Assembly (NCBI RefSeq): GCF_003352915.1
Contig: NZ_CP022314.1
Span: forward strand, 3,342,930 to 3,406,929
Length of the DNA: 64,000 nt
Reading direction: 5' to 3'
Source: Arthrobacter sp. PM3
Lineage (GTDB): Bacteria > Actinomycetota > Actinomycetes > Actinomycetales > Micrococcaceae
Below, in pieces: positions 1 through 9,391 of the stretch. The notes below the pieces were generated by a model, which saw nothing but the letters and a program-made list of their open reading frames with translations, did not search any database and was not told the DNA's origin. Position 1 is the first letter of the stretch. The number at the start of each line of letters is the position of its first letter. Both the position numbers and the translations under genes were made by a program.

Positions 1-1
1 C

Positions 2-934
2 TTCAACGGCTTCCCGGTGCTCGGCTCCATCCTGGCCCAGGACGGCTACCTGCCGCGCCAATTGCGCACCCGCGGCGACCGCCTGGCGTTCAGCAACGGC
101 GTCCTGGCCCTGGCGGCAGGCGCCCTGGTCCTGATCATCGCGTTCGACGCCGACGTCACCAAGCTCATCCAGCTCTACATTGTGGGCGTCTTCATTTCCT
201 TCACCATGAGCCAGTTGGGCATGATCCGGCACTGGGGCAGGGAACTGAAACTGTCCAAGGATTCCGCCACCCGGTTGCGCATGATCAAGTCCCGGACCAT
301 CAACACGCTGGGCTTCGGCATGACCGCGCTGGTCCTGGTGATCGTCCTCATCACCAAGTTCACGCAGGGCGCCTGGATTGCGTTGCTGGCGATGTTCGTG
401 CTGTTCCTGATCATGTGGAGCATCCGGGCCCACTATGACAACGTGGCCAAGGAACTCGCCGTGGATGAGGACTCCTCGCCGCGTGCCCTGCCCACCCGGG
501 TGCACGCCGTGCTGCTCGTCTCCCATGTGCGCAAACCGGTGCTGCGCGCCCTGGCTTACGCGCGGGCCTCACGCCCGTCGCGGCTGGACGCCATCACCGT
601 GGACATCAGTCCGGAGGAGACGGAGGCGACGGTCGAGGACTGGGAGAAGCTGGAAATCCCGGTGCCCCTGACGGTACTGGCCAGCCCGTTCCGCGAAACA
701 GTGTCGCCGATCATGGAGTACATCAAGACCATGCGCCGGGATTCCCCGCGCGACCTGATCGTCGTCTACATCCCCGAGTACGTGGTGGGCAAATGGTGGG
801 AGCAGCTGGTCCACAACCAGACCGCGCTGCGCATCAAGACCCGGCTGCACTTCGAACCCGGGGTCATGGTGTGCAGCGTGCCGTGGCAGCTGAAATCGTC
901 CGAAGAAGCCAAGAAACTGCAGGATATCCAATGA
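2..934 (+). CDS. APC-family permease, C-terminal part (left-truncated)
   Basis: The reading frame is already open at the left edge, so the true start lies outside the window. About 310 residues remain. Four hydrophobic segments are visible (LALAAGALVLIIAF, LIQLYIVGVFISF, TLGFGMTALVLVIVLI, AWIALLAMFVLFLIMW), followed by a soluble tail of roughly 150 residues. The segment FNGFPVLGSILAQDGYLP is typical of amino acid/polyamine/organocation permeases, and this subgroup usually carries a cytoplasmic tail. Substrate cannot be told. The stop overlaps the next start by 4 bases (ATGA), so the methyltransferase behind it is probably translated from the same message. Confidence 0.82.
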   Translation, partial: FNGFPVLGSILAQDGYLPRQLRTRGDRLAFSNGVLALAAGALVLIIAFDADVTKLIQLYIVGVFISFTMSQLGMIRHWGRELKLSKDSATRLRMIKSRTINTLGFGMTALVLVIVLITKFTQGAWIALLAMFVLFLIMWSIRAHYDNVAKELAVDEDSSPRALPTRVHAVLLVSHVRKPVLRALAYARASRPSRLDAITVDISPEETEATVEDWEKLEIPVPLTVLASPFRETVSPIMEYIKTMRRDSPRDLIVVYIPEYVVGKWWEQLVHNQTALRIKTRLHFEPGVMVCSVPWQLKSSEEAKKLQDIQ

Positions 935-2292
935 GCCCCGACACCCGGACCCGCACCGATACCCGCAACGAGCTGACGGTCGACGTCGGCCCGGTCGCCC
1001 ACGGCGGGCACTGCGTGGCCCGGCACGAGGGCCGGGTCGTGTTCGTCCGGCACGCCATTCCCGGGGAGAAGGTCCGTGTCCGGCTTACCGACGACGGCCC
1101 GGCCGCCAAGTTCTGGCGCGCCGACGTCGTGGAGGTCCTGGAGCCCTCGGCGGACCGGGTGCCGCATTTTTGGGACCTCGCCGACTCCGCAAGGTCGTGG
1201 TCGCACCGGCACCCGCCCGTCGGCGGCGCCGAATTCGGCCACATCTCGCTGGCACGCCAGCGCAGCCTCAAGGCCGACGTCCTGGCCGAACAGCTCACGC
1301 GGCTGGCCGGCATCGAAGTTCCGCCCGGCGGGCCGACGGCAGTTGAGGCCGTGGGGGAGCCGGGCGCGGCGGCGTCGGGCCTTGGCTGGCGGACACGCGC
1401 GGGCTTTGCCGTCACGCCGTCCGGCAAGCTCGGCATGCACGCGCACCGTTCAGACTCCGTCCTGCCTGTGCGGGAGATGCCGCTGGCCGTGGACAGCATC
1501 AACGCGCTCCGGCTGTGGGAGATCGACCTGCAGGGCATCGAGCGGGTCGAAGTCGCCGCCCCGGCGAACGGATCCCGGCCGCTGGTGCTGCTGGTGCCTG
1601 CGGCCGGAACCCGGACCAAGCGCCTGGCCTCCATCCTGGCCCAGCTGCCGGATGACGTCTCCGTGGCGAGCCTGGATCCGGCCTCCGGCGAGGTGGTGCA
1701 GCTGCGAGGCCGCACCTATGTCCAGGAGTCGGCCGCCGGCCACGACTACCGGGTGACGGGTGACGGCTTCTGGCAGATCCACCGGGACGCCCCGGAGACG
1801 CTGGTCGGCGCCGTCACCGGGTTCCTGCACGACGGCGGCTACCTCGCGCCGGGCTCCGTGGTGGCGGATCTGTACGCCGGAGCCGGGCTGTTCACGGCGC
1901 CGCTGGCCGACGCCGTGGGTGTCACGGGCTCCGTGCTGTCGGTTGAGGGGGCGCCGGGAACCAGCCGTGACGCGCGCAAGAACCTGCACGACGCCGCCCA
2001 GGTCGAGATCGTGCAGGGCCGGGTGGAGCGGGTGCTCCGGCAGAAACCCCGCAATTTTGATGCGCTGGTGCTGGACCCGCCCCGTGCCGGCGCCGGCAAA
2101 GCCGTGGTTAAGCAGCTGATCGACGCCGGCCCCCGGGCCATCGCGTATGTGTCGTGCGATCCGGCGTCCTTTGCCCGGGACCTTGGCTACTTCCGGCAGG
2201 GCGGCTGGGGGCTGGCCGGGCTGCGCGCCTTCGACCTCTATCCGCACACTCATCACATGGAGACTGTGGCGTTGCTGACGCCCCAACCGTGA
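931..2292 (+). CDS. class I SAM-dependent RNA methyltransferase with TRAM domain (TrmA/RlmD-like)
   Basis: 453 residues from the ATG that overlaps the permease stop; a longer frame begins at 793 but lies inside the permease. An N-terminal TRAM-like RNA-binding region (about residues 10-65) is followed by the methyltransferase domain: SAM loop DLYAGAGLFTAPL, motif DPPRAGAGK, and YVSCDPASFARDL holding the expected catalytic cysteine of the uracil-C5 methyltransferases. The cysteines that bind the 4Fe-4S cluster in Escherichia coli RlmD are not present in the segment after the TRAM domain (VPHFWDLADSARSW), as is common in actinobacterial members. The target is probably a uridine in rRNA or tRNA; which one cannot be told. 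Confidence 0.88.
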   Translation: MSPDTRTRTDTRNELTVDVGPVAHGGHCVARHEGRVVFVRHAIPGEKVRVRLTDDGPAAKFWRADVVEVLEPSADRVPHFWDLADSARSWSHRHPPVGGAEFGHISLARQRSLKADVLAEQLTRLAGIEVPPGGPTAVEAVGEPGAAASGLGWRTRAGFAVTPSGKLGMHAHRSDSVLPVREMPLAVDSINALRLWEIDLQGIERVEVAAPANGSRPLVLLVPAAGTRTKRLASILAQLPDDVSVASLDPASGEVVQLRGRTYVQESAAGHDYRVTGDGFWQIHRDAPETLVGAVTGFLHDGGYLAPGSVVADLYAGAGLFTAPLADAVGVTGSVLSVEGAPGTSRDARKNLHDAAQVEIVQGRVERVLRQKPRNFDALVLDPPRAGAGKAVVKQLIDAGPRAIAYVSCDPASFARDLGYFRQGGWGLAGLRAFDLYPHTHHMETVALLTPQP

Positions 2293-2356
2293 TGCTACTA
2301 GGATGGGCGTAGTAGTCCGTCGTCGCGCTGCTGTTTGGCTGCTTTCTAATTGCCTG

Positions 2357-2374
2357 GCCGTGATCACTCACGGC
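2357..2374 (+). terminator. small hairpin after the methyltransferase gene
   Basis: GCCGTGA-TCAC-TCACGGC forms a 7-bp stem with a 4-base loop, 65 bases after the stop. There is no T-tract, so a terminator role is only possible. Confidence 0.25.
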
Positions 2375-2425
2375 TGGTATGCCCCCGGCTGTTCCCTGCG
2401 TTCCGTACCTGCATTGCGTACCACG

Positions 2426-2463
2426 TTGTACTGATGCCTGTATTAGTTAGGCAGACCTAACTA
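2426..2463 (+). promoter_or_regulatory. aconitase promoter region with DtxR/IdeR-like palindrome
   Basis: A perfect inverted repeat, TAGTTAGG-CAGA-CCTAACTA, spans 2444-2463. Its core TTAGGCAGACCTAA differs at two positions from the right 14 bases of the DtxR/IdeR iron-box consensus (TTAGGCTAACCTAA). A possible -35 TTGTAC (2426-2431) and -10 TAGGCA (2448-2453), 16 bases apart, would place the palindrome over the -10. Iron-linked control of aconitase is known in corynebacteria (via DtxR and RipA); that the same applies here is inference. Confidence 0.5.
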
Positions 2464-2516
2464 GCAAGGGTTCAGCGGCGCGACAAAGATGAAACTGTTG
2501 CGAGAGGAGTCCTGCG

Positions 2517-5342
2517 ATGAGCATTGTGGACAGCTTCGGTTCAAAAGGCAAACTTAATGTTGCCGGAACCGAATACGAAATTTTCCGGTTGAACTCCGTC
2601 GAAGGTGCAGAGAACCTTCCGTTCAGCCTCAAGGTATTGCTTGAAAACCTGTTGAGGACCGAGGACGGTGCCAACATCACGGCCGACCACGTCCGTGCCC
2701 TGGCAGGCTGGGACCCCAGCGCCGAGCCCGACACTGAAATTCAGTTCACGCCGGCGCGCGTGATCATGCAGGACTTCACCGGCGTGCCCTGCGTCGTTGA
2801 CCTCGCCACCATGCGCGAGGCCGTCAAGGAGCTCGGCGGAGACCCGAAGCGGGTCAACCCGCTGGCACCGGCCGAAATGGTCATCGACCACTCCGTCCAG
2901 ATTGACGCCTTCGGTAACTCCGGCGCACTGGAGCGCAACATGGAGATCGAATACCAGCGCAACGGCGAGCGTTACCAGTTCCTGCGCTGGGGCCAGACCG
3001 CGTTCGACGACTTCAAGGTTGTCCCCCCGGGCACGGGCATCGTGCACCAGGTCAACATCGAGTACCTCGCGCGCACCATCATGACCCGTGCGGTGGACAC
3101 CGAAACCGGCACTGTCCTCCGCGCTTACCCGGACACCTGCGTCGGCACTGACTCGCACACCACCATGGTCAACGGCCTGGGCGTGCTGGGCTGGGGCGTT
3201 GGCGGCATCGAAGCCGAGGCGGCCATGCTCGGCCAGCCCGTCTCCATGCTCATCCCGCGCGTCGTGGGCTTCAAGCTCACCGGCTCCATCCCGGCCGGCG
3301 CCACCGCTACCGACGTCGTCCTCACGATCACCGAGCAGCTCCGCCAGCACGGCGTGGTCGGCAAGTTCGTCGAGTTCTACGGCGAAGGCGTCGCCGCTGT
3401 GCCGCTGGCCAACCGCGCGACCATCGGCAACATGAGCCCCGAGTTCGGCTCCACCGCCGCGATGTTCCCGATCGACGACGTCACCCTCGACTACCTGCGC
3501 CTCACCGGCCGCTCCGAGGAAAACGTCGCCCTGGTCGAGGCCTACGCCAAGGAACAGGGCCTCTGGCACGATCCTTCCCGCGAGATCAAGTTCTCCGAGT
3601 ACCTCGAGCTGGACCTGTCCACCGTGGTTCCGTCGATCTCCGGCCCGAAGCGCCCGCAGGACCGCATCATCCTAAGCGAGTCCAAGGCCCAGTTCCGCGA
3701 GGACCTGCGCAACTACGTGAAGGAAGACCTGGCCGACGGCAGCCTGGACGAAGCGATCGACGAGAGCTTCCCGGCCTCCGACGCCCCGTCCTTCGCCGCC
3801 TCCGGCACCCACCTCACGGACCAGGCACCGCACGGACACGGCCCGAAGTCCAACGGCCGCCCGTCCAAGAAGGTTGCCGTCACCACCGCCGACGGCCGCG
3901 AGTTCGAGCTGGACCACGGTGCCGTGTCGATCGCCTCGATCACCTCCTGCACGAACACCTCCAACCCGTCGGTGATGCTGGCCGCCGCACTGCTGGCCCG
4001 CAACGCCGTCGACAAGGGCCTGACCGCGAAGCCGTGGGTCAAGACCTCCGTGGCTCCCGGTTCCAAGGTTGTCACCGACTACTACAACAAGTCCGGCCTG
4101 ACCCCGTACCTGGAGAAGCTCGGCTTCTACATCGTCGGCTACGGCTGCGCGACCTGCATCGGCAACTCCGGCCCGCTGGACGCGGAAATCTCCGAGGCCA
4201 TCCAGGCCAACGACCTCTCCGTCACCGCCGTGCTCTCCGGCAACCGCAACTTCGAAGGCCGGATCAACCCGGACGTGAAGATGAACTACCTGGCTTCCCC
4301 GCCGCTGGTCATCGCGTACGCCCTAGCCGGGTCCATGGACTTCGACTTCGACAACGACGCCCTGGGCCAGGACGAGGCCGGCAACGACGTCTTCCTGAAG
4401 GACATCTGGCCGAACCCGGTCGAGGTCCAGGAAGTCATCGACTCCTCGATCGACAAGGGCATGTTCGCCCGCGGCTACGAAGGCGTCTTTGAAGGCGACG
4501 AGCGCTGGAAGGCACTTGACACCCCGGCCGGCGACACCTTTGCCTGGGACGAGAAGTCCACGTACGTCCGGAAGCCCCCGTACTTCGAGGGCATGAAGGC
4601 CCAGCCGGAGCCGGTCCAGGACATCACCGGTGCCCGCGTGCTGCTCAAGCTCGGCGACTCCGTTACCACGGACCACATCTCCCCGGCCGGCTCCTTCAAG
4701 TCGGACACCCCGGCGGGCCAGTACCTGCTGGCCAACGGTGTGGAGCGCAAGGACTTCAACTCCTACGGCTCCCGCCGCGGCAACCACGAGGTCATGATCC
4801 GCGGCACGTTCGCGAACATCCGCATCAAGAACCAGCTGCTCGACGGCGTGGAGGGCGGCTTCACCCGCGACTTCACCCAGGCTGACGGCCCGCAGGCCTA
4901 CGTCTATGACGCCGCGCAGAACTACCAGGCAGCCGGCACCCCGCTGGTGGTCCTGGCCGGCAAGGAATACGGCTCCGGCTCCTCCCGTGACTGGGCAGCC
5001 AAGGGCACCGCACTCCTGGGCGTCAAGGCTGTCATCGCCGAAAGCTACGAGCGCATCCACCGCTCCAACCTGATCGGCATGGGCGTCCTGCCGCTGCAGT
5101 TCCCGGCCGGCCAGAACGCCGCCAGCCTGGGCCTGACCGGTACGGAAACCTTCGCTGTCGAGGGCGTCACCGCCCTGAACGAAGGCACCACGCCCAAGAC
5201 CCTCAAGGTCACCGCGACGGCCGAAGACGGCTCCACCACCTCCTTCGATGCGGTCCTGCGCATCGATACCCCGGGTGAAGCCGACTACTACCGCAACGGC
5301 GGCATCCTGCAGTACGTCCTGCGCCAGATCTCCGCGAACTAG
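2517..5342 (+). CDS. acn: aconitate hydratase
   Basis: Interconverts citrate and isocitrate in the TCA cycle; cytoplasmic 4Fe-4S enzyme. The 941-residue length fits the AcnA/IRP1-type monomer. The three cluster cysteines are at about residues 478 (SCTNTSNPS), 544 and 547 ([12 protein letters not shown]). The C-terminal swivel domain shows [16 protein letters not shown], the loop with the substrate-binding Arg. ATG at 2517 is preceded by GAGAGGAG, a good ribosome binding site. The TetR regulator AcnR that follows acn in corynebacteria and mycobacteria is absent: the next gene is dxs. A strong terminator follows at once, so the gene is probably monocistronic. Residues about 405-450 are an Ala/Asp/Ser/His-rich insertion, common in actinobacterial aconitases. 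Confidence 0.97.
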   Translation: MSIVDSFGSKGKLNVAGTEYEIFRLNSVEGAENLPFSLKVLLENLLRTEDGANITADHVRALAGWDPSAEPDTEIQFTPARVIMQDFTGVPCVVDLATMREAVKELGGDPKRVNPLAPAEMVIDHSVQIDAFGNSGALERNMEIEYQRNGERYQFLRWGQTAFDDFKVVPPGTGIVHQVNIEYLARTIMTRAVDTETGTVLRAYPDTCVGTDSHTTMVNGLGVLGWGVGGIEAEAAMLGQPVSMLIPRVVGFKLTGSIPAGATATDVVLTITEQLRQHGVVGKFVEFYGEGVAAVPLANRATIGNMSPEFGSTAAMFPIDDVTLDYLRLTGRSEENVALVEAYAKEQGLWHDPSREIKFSEYLELDLSTVVPSISGPKRPQDRIILSESKAQFREDLRNYVKEDLADGSLDEAIDESFPASDAPSFAASGTHLTDQAPHGHGPKSNGRPSKKVAVTTADGREFELDHGAVSIASITSCTNTSNPSVMLAAALLARNAVDKGLTAKPWVKTSVAPGSKVVTDYYNKSGLTPYLEKLGFYIVGYGCATCIGNSGPLDAEISEAIQANDLSVTAVLSGNRNFEGRINPDVKMNYLASPPLVIAYALAGSMDFDFDNDALGQDEAGNDVFLKDIWPNPVEVQEVIDSSIDKGMFARGYEGVFEGDERWKALDTPAGDTFAWDEKSTYVRKPPYFEGMKAQPEPVQDITGARVLLKLGDSVTTDHISPAGSFKSDTPAGQYLLANGVERKDFNSYGSRRGNHEVMIRGTFANIRIKNQLLDGVEGGFTRDFTQADGPQAYVYDAAQNYQAAGTPLVVLAGKEYGSGSSRDWAAKGTALLGVKAVIAESYERIHRSNLIGMGVLPLQFPAGQNAASLGLTGTETFAVEGVTALNEGTTPKTLKVTATAEDGSTTSFDAVLRIDTPGEADYYRNGGILQYVLRQISAN

Positions 5343-5373
5343 GGGAGTGCCGGCAAGTCCGGCAGCGCACCTT

Positions 5374-5405
5374 GGCCCCGGCCGGTTCCTGAACCGGCCG
5401 GGGCC
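5374..5405 (+). terminator. strong hairpin terminator after acn
   Basis: A perfect 15-bp G+C-rich stem (arms 5374-5388 and 5391-5405) around a 2-base spacer, 32 bases after the acn stop. There is no clear T-tract, as is usual in high-G+C actinobacteria. Confidence 0.75.
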
Positions 5406-5494
5406 TTGGCGTTGCCCGGCACAGGCCCCGGCGCGGCGTCCCGCCCGGAGGCGTTAGAGTTAAAAGGCATGTCTACCACCCGAAGGAGGGGCCG

Positions 5495-7468
5495 TTGGGA
5501 ATCTTGGACACCATCCGGAATCCGCAGGACCTGAGCAAGTTGTCCGAGGCGCAGCTGGACCAGCTGGCAGCCGAGGTCAGGGATTTCCTGATCGGCAACG
5601 TCTCCCAGACGGGAGGGCACCTGGGCCCGAACCTCGGCGTCGTCGAGCTCACCATCGCGATACACCGGATCTTCGATTCCCCCCGCGACAGCATTGTCTT
5701 CGACACCGGCCACCAGTCCTACGTGCACAAGCTCCTCACCGGGCGCCAGGACTTCAGCACGCTTCGCCAGCAGGGCGGCTTGTCCGGCTACCCGGACCGC
5801 GGCGAATCCGAGCACGACATCGTCGAGAGCTCGCACGCATCCTCCTCCCTGTCCTGGGCCGACGGCATCTCCCGCGCCCGGCAGTTGACCGGCGACGGTG
5901 ACCGCTTCGTCGTTGCCGTGGTGGGCGACGGCGCCCTCACCGGCGGCATGGCCTGGGAAGCCATCAACAACATCGCGGCGGACAAGAAACGCCGCGTTGT
6001 CATTGTGGTCAACGACAACGGCCGCTCGTACGCCCCGACCGTCGGCGGGTTCGCCGACTACCTCGCGTCCCTGCGTCCCACCATCGATTCATTCCGCGCC
6101 GCCCCCGCCTACGAGGGTACGCTGGAGTGGTGGAAGCGCAAGCTTCAGAACGGCGGCCCCGCCGGCCAGTTCACCTACAAGAGCCTGCACGCCATGAAGA
6201 AGGGCCTCAAGGACTGGTGGGCCCCGCAGGGCATGTTCGAGGACCTCGGCATGAAGTACATCGGTCCCGTGGACGGCCACGACCTCCAGGCCATGGAGAA
6301 CGCCCTCTCCACCGCCAAGAACTATGCCGGCCCTGTGATCGTGCACGCCATGACCGAAAAGGGCCACGGCTACGCGCCCGCCCGAGCCCACGACGCAGAC
6401 CAGTTCCATGCGGTGGGCATCATCGACCCCGAGACCGGCGCGCCCACGGAAGCCGGCGGCGCCAAGTCCTGGACCGCCGTCTTCGCCGACGAGATCGCCG
6501 ACATCGCCGACGAGCGCCAGGACATTGTCGGCATCACCGGCGCCATGCTGATTCCGGTGGGCCTCCACAAGTTCGCCGCCCGGCACCCGGAACGCGTGTT
6601 CGACGTCGGCATCGCCGAGCAGCATGCCCTCACCTCGGCCGCCGGCATGGCGTTCGGCGGGCTGCACCCCGTGGTCGCGGTCTACGCGACATTCCTGAAC
6701 CGGGCCTTCGACCAGTTGCTGATGGACGTGGCCCTGCACAAAGCTGGCGTCACGATCGTCCTGGACCGCGCCGGGGTCACCGGACCCGATGGCGCGAGCC
6801 ACCACGGCATGTGGGACATGGCCATGGTCCAGATCGTGCCCGGGCTGCACCTGGCGGCACCGCGCGACGCCACCCGCCTGCGCGAGGAACTGCGCGAAGC
6901 CGTAGCGATTGAAGACGCCCCCAGCGTGATCCGCTACTCCAAGGGCAGCGTCGGCCCGGAAGTCGAGGCGCTGGAACGCCTGGCCGACGGCGTGGACGTG
7001 CTGGCCCGCCGCCCTGCCGGTTCCACCGACAACGATGTTTTGATCGTGAGCGTCGGTGCCATGTCCGAACTCGCGCTGGACGTCTCCGGCCGGCTTGGCG
7101 CGCAGGGCATCAGCTCCACAGTCGTCGATCCCCGCTGGGTCCTGCCGGTCCGGAAATCCATCATCGACCTCGCCGCGCACCACCGCCTGGTCATCTGCAT
7201 CGAAGACGGCGTGCGGGCCGGCGGCGTCGGATCGCGGATCCGCCAGGAGATGCGGGCGGCCGGCGTGGACACCGCTCTGAACGAGGTCGGCCTCCCGGTG
7301 GAGTTCCTCGACCACGGCACCCGCGGCCAGGTGCTGGAACGCGTCGGGCTGACCGCCCAGCAGATCACGCACGACGTCGTCGCCCAGGTCCTGGGCACCA
7401 AGGTCCCGTTCGCGCGCCCGCTGCCCGGCCAGGACCACCCCAGCACCGGCAGCCTGCCGATCCTGTGA
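5495..7468 (+). CDS. dxs: 1-deoxy-D-xylulose-5-phosphate synthase
   Basis: First enzyme of the MEP isoprenoid pathway: pyruvate plus glyceraldehyde 3-phosphate to DXP, thiamine diphosphate dependent. 657 residues, usual length. The ThDP motif begins [16 protein letters not shown] (about residues 143-158); the pyrimidine-binding domain shows DVGIAEQHA with the conserved Glu, and [10 protein letters not shown] follows; the transketolase C-terminal domain ends the protein. The start is a TTG 7 bases after AAGGAGGGG, a strong ribosome binding site that decides it. A possible -10 (TAGAGT) lies just upstream near 5456. Confidence 0.96.
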   Translation: MGILDTIRNPQDLSKLSEAQLDQLAAEVRDFLIGNVSQTGGHLGPNLGVVELTIAIHRIFDSPRDSIVFDTGHQSYVHKLLTGRQDFSTLRQQGGLSGYPDRGESEHDIVESSHASSSLSWADGISRARQLTGDGDRFVVAVVGDGALTGGMAWEAINNIAADKKRRVVIVVNDNGRSYAPTVGGFADYLASLRPTIDSFRAAPAYEGTLEWWKRKLQNGGPAGQFTYKSLHAMKKGLKDWWAPQGMFEDLGMKYIGPVDGHDLQAMENALSTAKNYAGPVIVHAMTEKGHGYAPARAHDADQFHAVGIIDPETGAPTEAGGAKSWTAVFADEIADIADERQDIVGITGAMLIPVGLHKFAARHPERVFDVGIAEQHALTSAAGMAFGGLHPVVAVYATFLNRAFDQLLMDVALHKAGVTIVLDRAGVTGPDGASHHGMWDMAMVQIVPGLHLAAPRDATRLREELREAVAIEDAPSVIRYSKGSVGPEVEALERLADGVDVLARRPAGSTDNDVLIVSVGAMSELALDVSGRLGAQGISSTVVDPRWVLPVRKSIIDLAAHHRLVICIEDGVRAGGVGSRIRQEMRAAGVDTALNEVGLPVEFLDHGTRGQVLERVGLTAQQITHDVVAQVLGTKVPFARPLPGQDHPSTGSLPIL

Positions 7469-7488
7469 TCGATACCGAAGGGACAACA

Positions 7489-8046
7489 GTGAGCGGAATC
7501 ATCCGGGTCTACAAACGCGACGACGAGGGGACCCTGCACTTCCGGGAAGCCTGGGTTGACGAGGAGTTCAACGAATTCGTCATGAACCACGGCGTCGTCG
7601 GGCACCAGAGCAAGACCGAGGAGACCGTCGTCGACGACGCCGAGGCCGCGGACCGCCTCATGGACGCCTTCGCGGCGCAGTGCGCCAAGGACGGGTACGC
7701 CGAGATTCCCGAGGAAGAGCAGTTCTGGGTCGTAGCGCAGTACGCGCTCAAGACCAAGGACGGGACCAGCCGGGACAAGTACCTGGAGGAAAAGGCCAAG
7801 GACGCCCTGATCAGCCACCTGGCATGGCGGGGCCTGGGGATCGTGGACCGCAGCGAGTTTTCCGATGCCAGGCTCAACATCTTCTGCCTCACCCCGGACG
7901 TCAACAAGACGGTCAACGCCATCAAGGTCTGCATCCGCGGTGAGGACCTGGACTTCACGAAACTCAGCATCGGGGCCGCGCCGTTTGGGGAAGAGACGTT
8001 CAAGCTCAAGCACTCGCCGAAGGCGGCCAACGGCTTTACGCTGTAG
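7489..8046 (+). CDS. uncharacterised 185-residue protein
   Basis: I do not recognise a family. The frame could open at GTG 7465, overlapping the dxs stop, but GTG 7489 has a GAAGGGA ribosome binding site 5 bases upstream and is preferred. The product is acidic, soluble, rich in Glu/Asp/Lys, with no signal peptide or membrane segment. The N-terminus (SGIIRVYKRDDEGTLHFREA) suggests a beta-rich fold; the middle is helical (EEKAKDALISHLAWRGLGIV). It starts 20 bases after dxs and is probably co-transcribed with it. Base composition matches the neighbours, so it looks like native chromosomal DNA rather than a recent arrival. Confidence 0.75.
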   Translation: MSGIIRVYKRDDEGTLHFREAWVDEEFNEFVMNHGVVGHQSKTEETVVDDAEAADRLMDAFAAQCAKDGYAEIPEEEQFWVVAQYALKTKDGTSRDKYLEEKAKDALISHLAWRGLGIVDRSEFSDARLNIFCLTPDVNKTVNAIKVCIRGEDLDFTKLSIGAAPFGEETFKLKHSPKAANGFTL

Positions 8047-8110
8047 GCACCGGCATTGAGCCCGACAGGGTTCGCATCAGTTTGGGGGCAACCAACTGAA
8101 AGGCAACGCA

Positions 8111-8329
8111 ATGACGCGAAAAACCTCTCGACCAGGCAACACCCCGCTCCCGGCGGGGCTGGCGGCGCCGGCGCGCAAGTCGCTGGCCCATGCGGGGGTG
8201 GAAACCCTGGAACACCTGGTGCAGCTGGGCCGGCGGCGGCTTGCCGGGATGCCGGGGGTCTGCCCGCGCACTCTCGCCCAGCTCCAGGACGCCATGGATG
8301 AACACGGCCTGGTGCTTCCCGCGGGCTAG
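8111..8329 (+). CDS. small helix-hairpin-helix protein resembling the RNA polymerase alpha C-terminal domain
   Basis: 72 residues. Two helix-hairpin-helix-like units can be read: LAAPARKSLAHAGVETLEHL and LAGMPGVCPRTLAQLQDAMD. This is the pattern of the alpha-CTD and of small DNA-binding HhH proteins (GVETLEHL...L.GMPGV.P..L..L). ATG 8111 follows GAAAGGCAAC. It lies 64 bases after the previous gene, same strand. DNA binding is inferred; the specific role is unknown. Confidence 0.7.
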   Translation: MTRKTSRPGNTPLPAGLAAPARKSLAHAGVETLEHLVQLGRRRLAGMPGVCPRTLAQLQDAMDEHGLVLPAG

Positions 8330-8384
8330 CACGGCCCCGGACGTCCCGCCGGCGGTCCCGGGCGGGAGGGCCGCCGGGCCGTTA

Positions 8385-8390
8385 TAGGGT
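8385..8390 (+). promoter_or_regulatory. -10-like element TAGGGT, candidate leaderless start
   Basis: TAGGGT ends 6 bases before the ATG of the aldo/keto reductase, and no ribosome binding site lies between. This is the spacing seen for leaderless actinobacterial mRNAs. Confidence 0.4.
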
Positions 8391-8396
8391 GAAACC

Positions 8397-9374
8397 ATGA
8401 CTGAATACCGCCGCGTGGGAAATTCCGGACTGTCCGTCTCGGTCGTAGGACTTGGCTGCAACAACCTGGGCCGGTCCGGGACCGTGACCGAATCGCAGGA
8501 GGGGACCGACGCCGTCGTGCATGCGGCCCTGGACGCCGGGATCACCTTCTTTGACGTCGCGGACACCTACGGCCGGGAACCCGGGCTCAGCGAAACGATG
8601 CTCGGCAAGGCCCTGGGCGCCCGCCGGGACGACGCCGTGATCGGGACCAAGTTCGGCATGGACATGCGCGGTGCAAACGGCCATGACTTCGGCGCGCGCG
8701 GATCCCGCCGCTACATCATCAAAGCGGCCGAAGCCTCGCTGCGCCGGCTCGGCACAGACTGGATCGACCTCTACCAGTTCCACACCCCGGACCCGCTGAC
8801 GCCCATCGACGAAACCCTCGCGGCCCTCGATGACCTCGTGACCAGCGGCAAAGTCCGCTACATCGGGCACTCCAACCGGGCCGGCTGGCAGATCGCCGAG
8901 GCCGAATTCGTGGCCCGCGCGCGCGGCGGGTCCCGCTTTATCTCCAGCCAGAACCACTACAACCTGCTGGACCGCCGCGCCGAACTCGAGGTGACCCCCG
9001 CCGCCGAGGCCTACGGGCTGGGCGTCCTGCCGTACTTCCCCCTCGCCAACGGTCTGCTCACGGGCAAATACTCCGCCGGCAAGGCTCCCGAAGGGTCCCG
9101 GCTCAGCCACACCCGCACCAACCTGGTGCACGACGCCGACTGGGAACAGTTGGGGGCCTTCGGCGACTTCGCCGCCGCCCGGGGACTGAACGAGGTCCAG
9201 GTGGCGTTCTCGTGGCTTGCCGCCCAGCCGTCCGTTAGCAGCGTCATCGCCGGGGCCACCACGCCGGAGCAGGTGCGGCAGAACGCCGCCGCCGTGGCCT
9301 GGAAGCCCAGCAAGGCAGAACTCGCCGAGCTGGACGACCTCTTCCCGCGCACGCCCAAGGTGGCCCTGTTCTGA
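8397..9374 (+). CDS. aldo/keto reductase
   Basis: NAD(P)H-dependent carbonyl reductase of the AKR superfamily, 325 residues, one TIM-barrel domain. The N-terminal strand RRVGNSGLSVSVVGLGCNNL, the Asp/Tyr pair in DVADTYG, Lys in VIGTKFG, and the cofactor-binding C-terminus (SVIAGATTPEQVRQN) are typical. The group is usually annotated as L-glyceraldehyde 3-phosphate reductase-like or general stress protein 69-like; substrate cannot be told. The nucleoside hydrolase follows after 17 bases on the same strand, so an operon is likely. Confidence 0.9.
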   Translation: MTEYRRVGNSGLSVSVVGLGCNNLGRSGTVTESQEGTDAVVHAALDAGITFFDVADTYGREPGLSETMLGKALGARRDDAVIGTKFGMDMRGANGHDFGARGSRRYIIKAAEASLRRLGTDWIDLYQFHTPDPLTPIDETLAALDDLVTSGKVRYIGHSNRAGWQIAEAEFVARARGGSRFISSQNHYNLLDRRAELEVTPAAEAYGLGVLPYFPLANGLLTGKYSAGKAPEGSRLSHTRTNLVHDADWEQLGAFGDFAAARGLNEVQVAFSWLAAQPSVSSVIAGATTPEQVRQNAAAVAWKPSKAELAELDDLFPRTPKVALF

Positions 9375-9391
9375 GCGATCCGGCCCCGCCC

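Noticed and set aside
864..2371. Several long antisense frames over the RNA methyltransferase gene
   Set aside because: Shadow frames of a high-G+C gene; the plus-strand product has complete family motifs.
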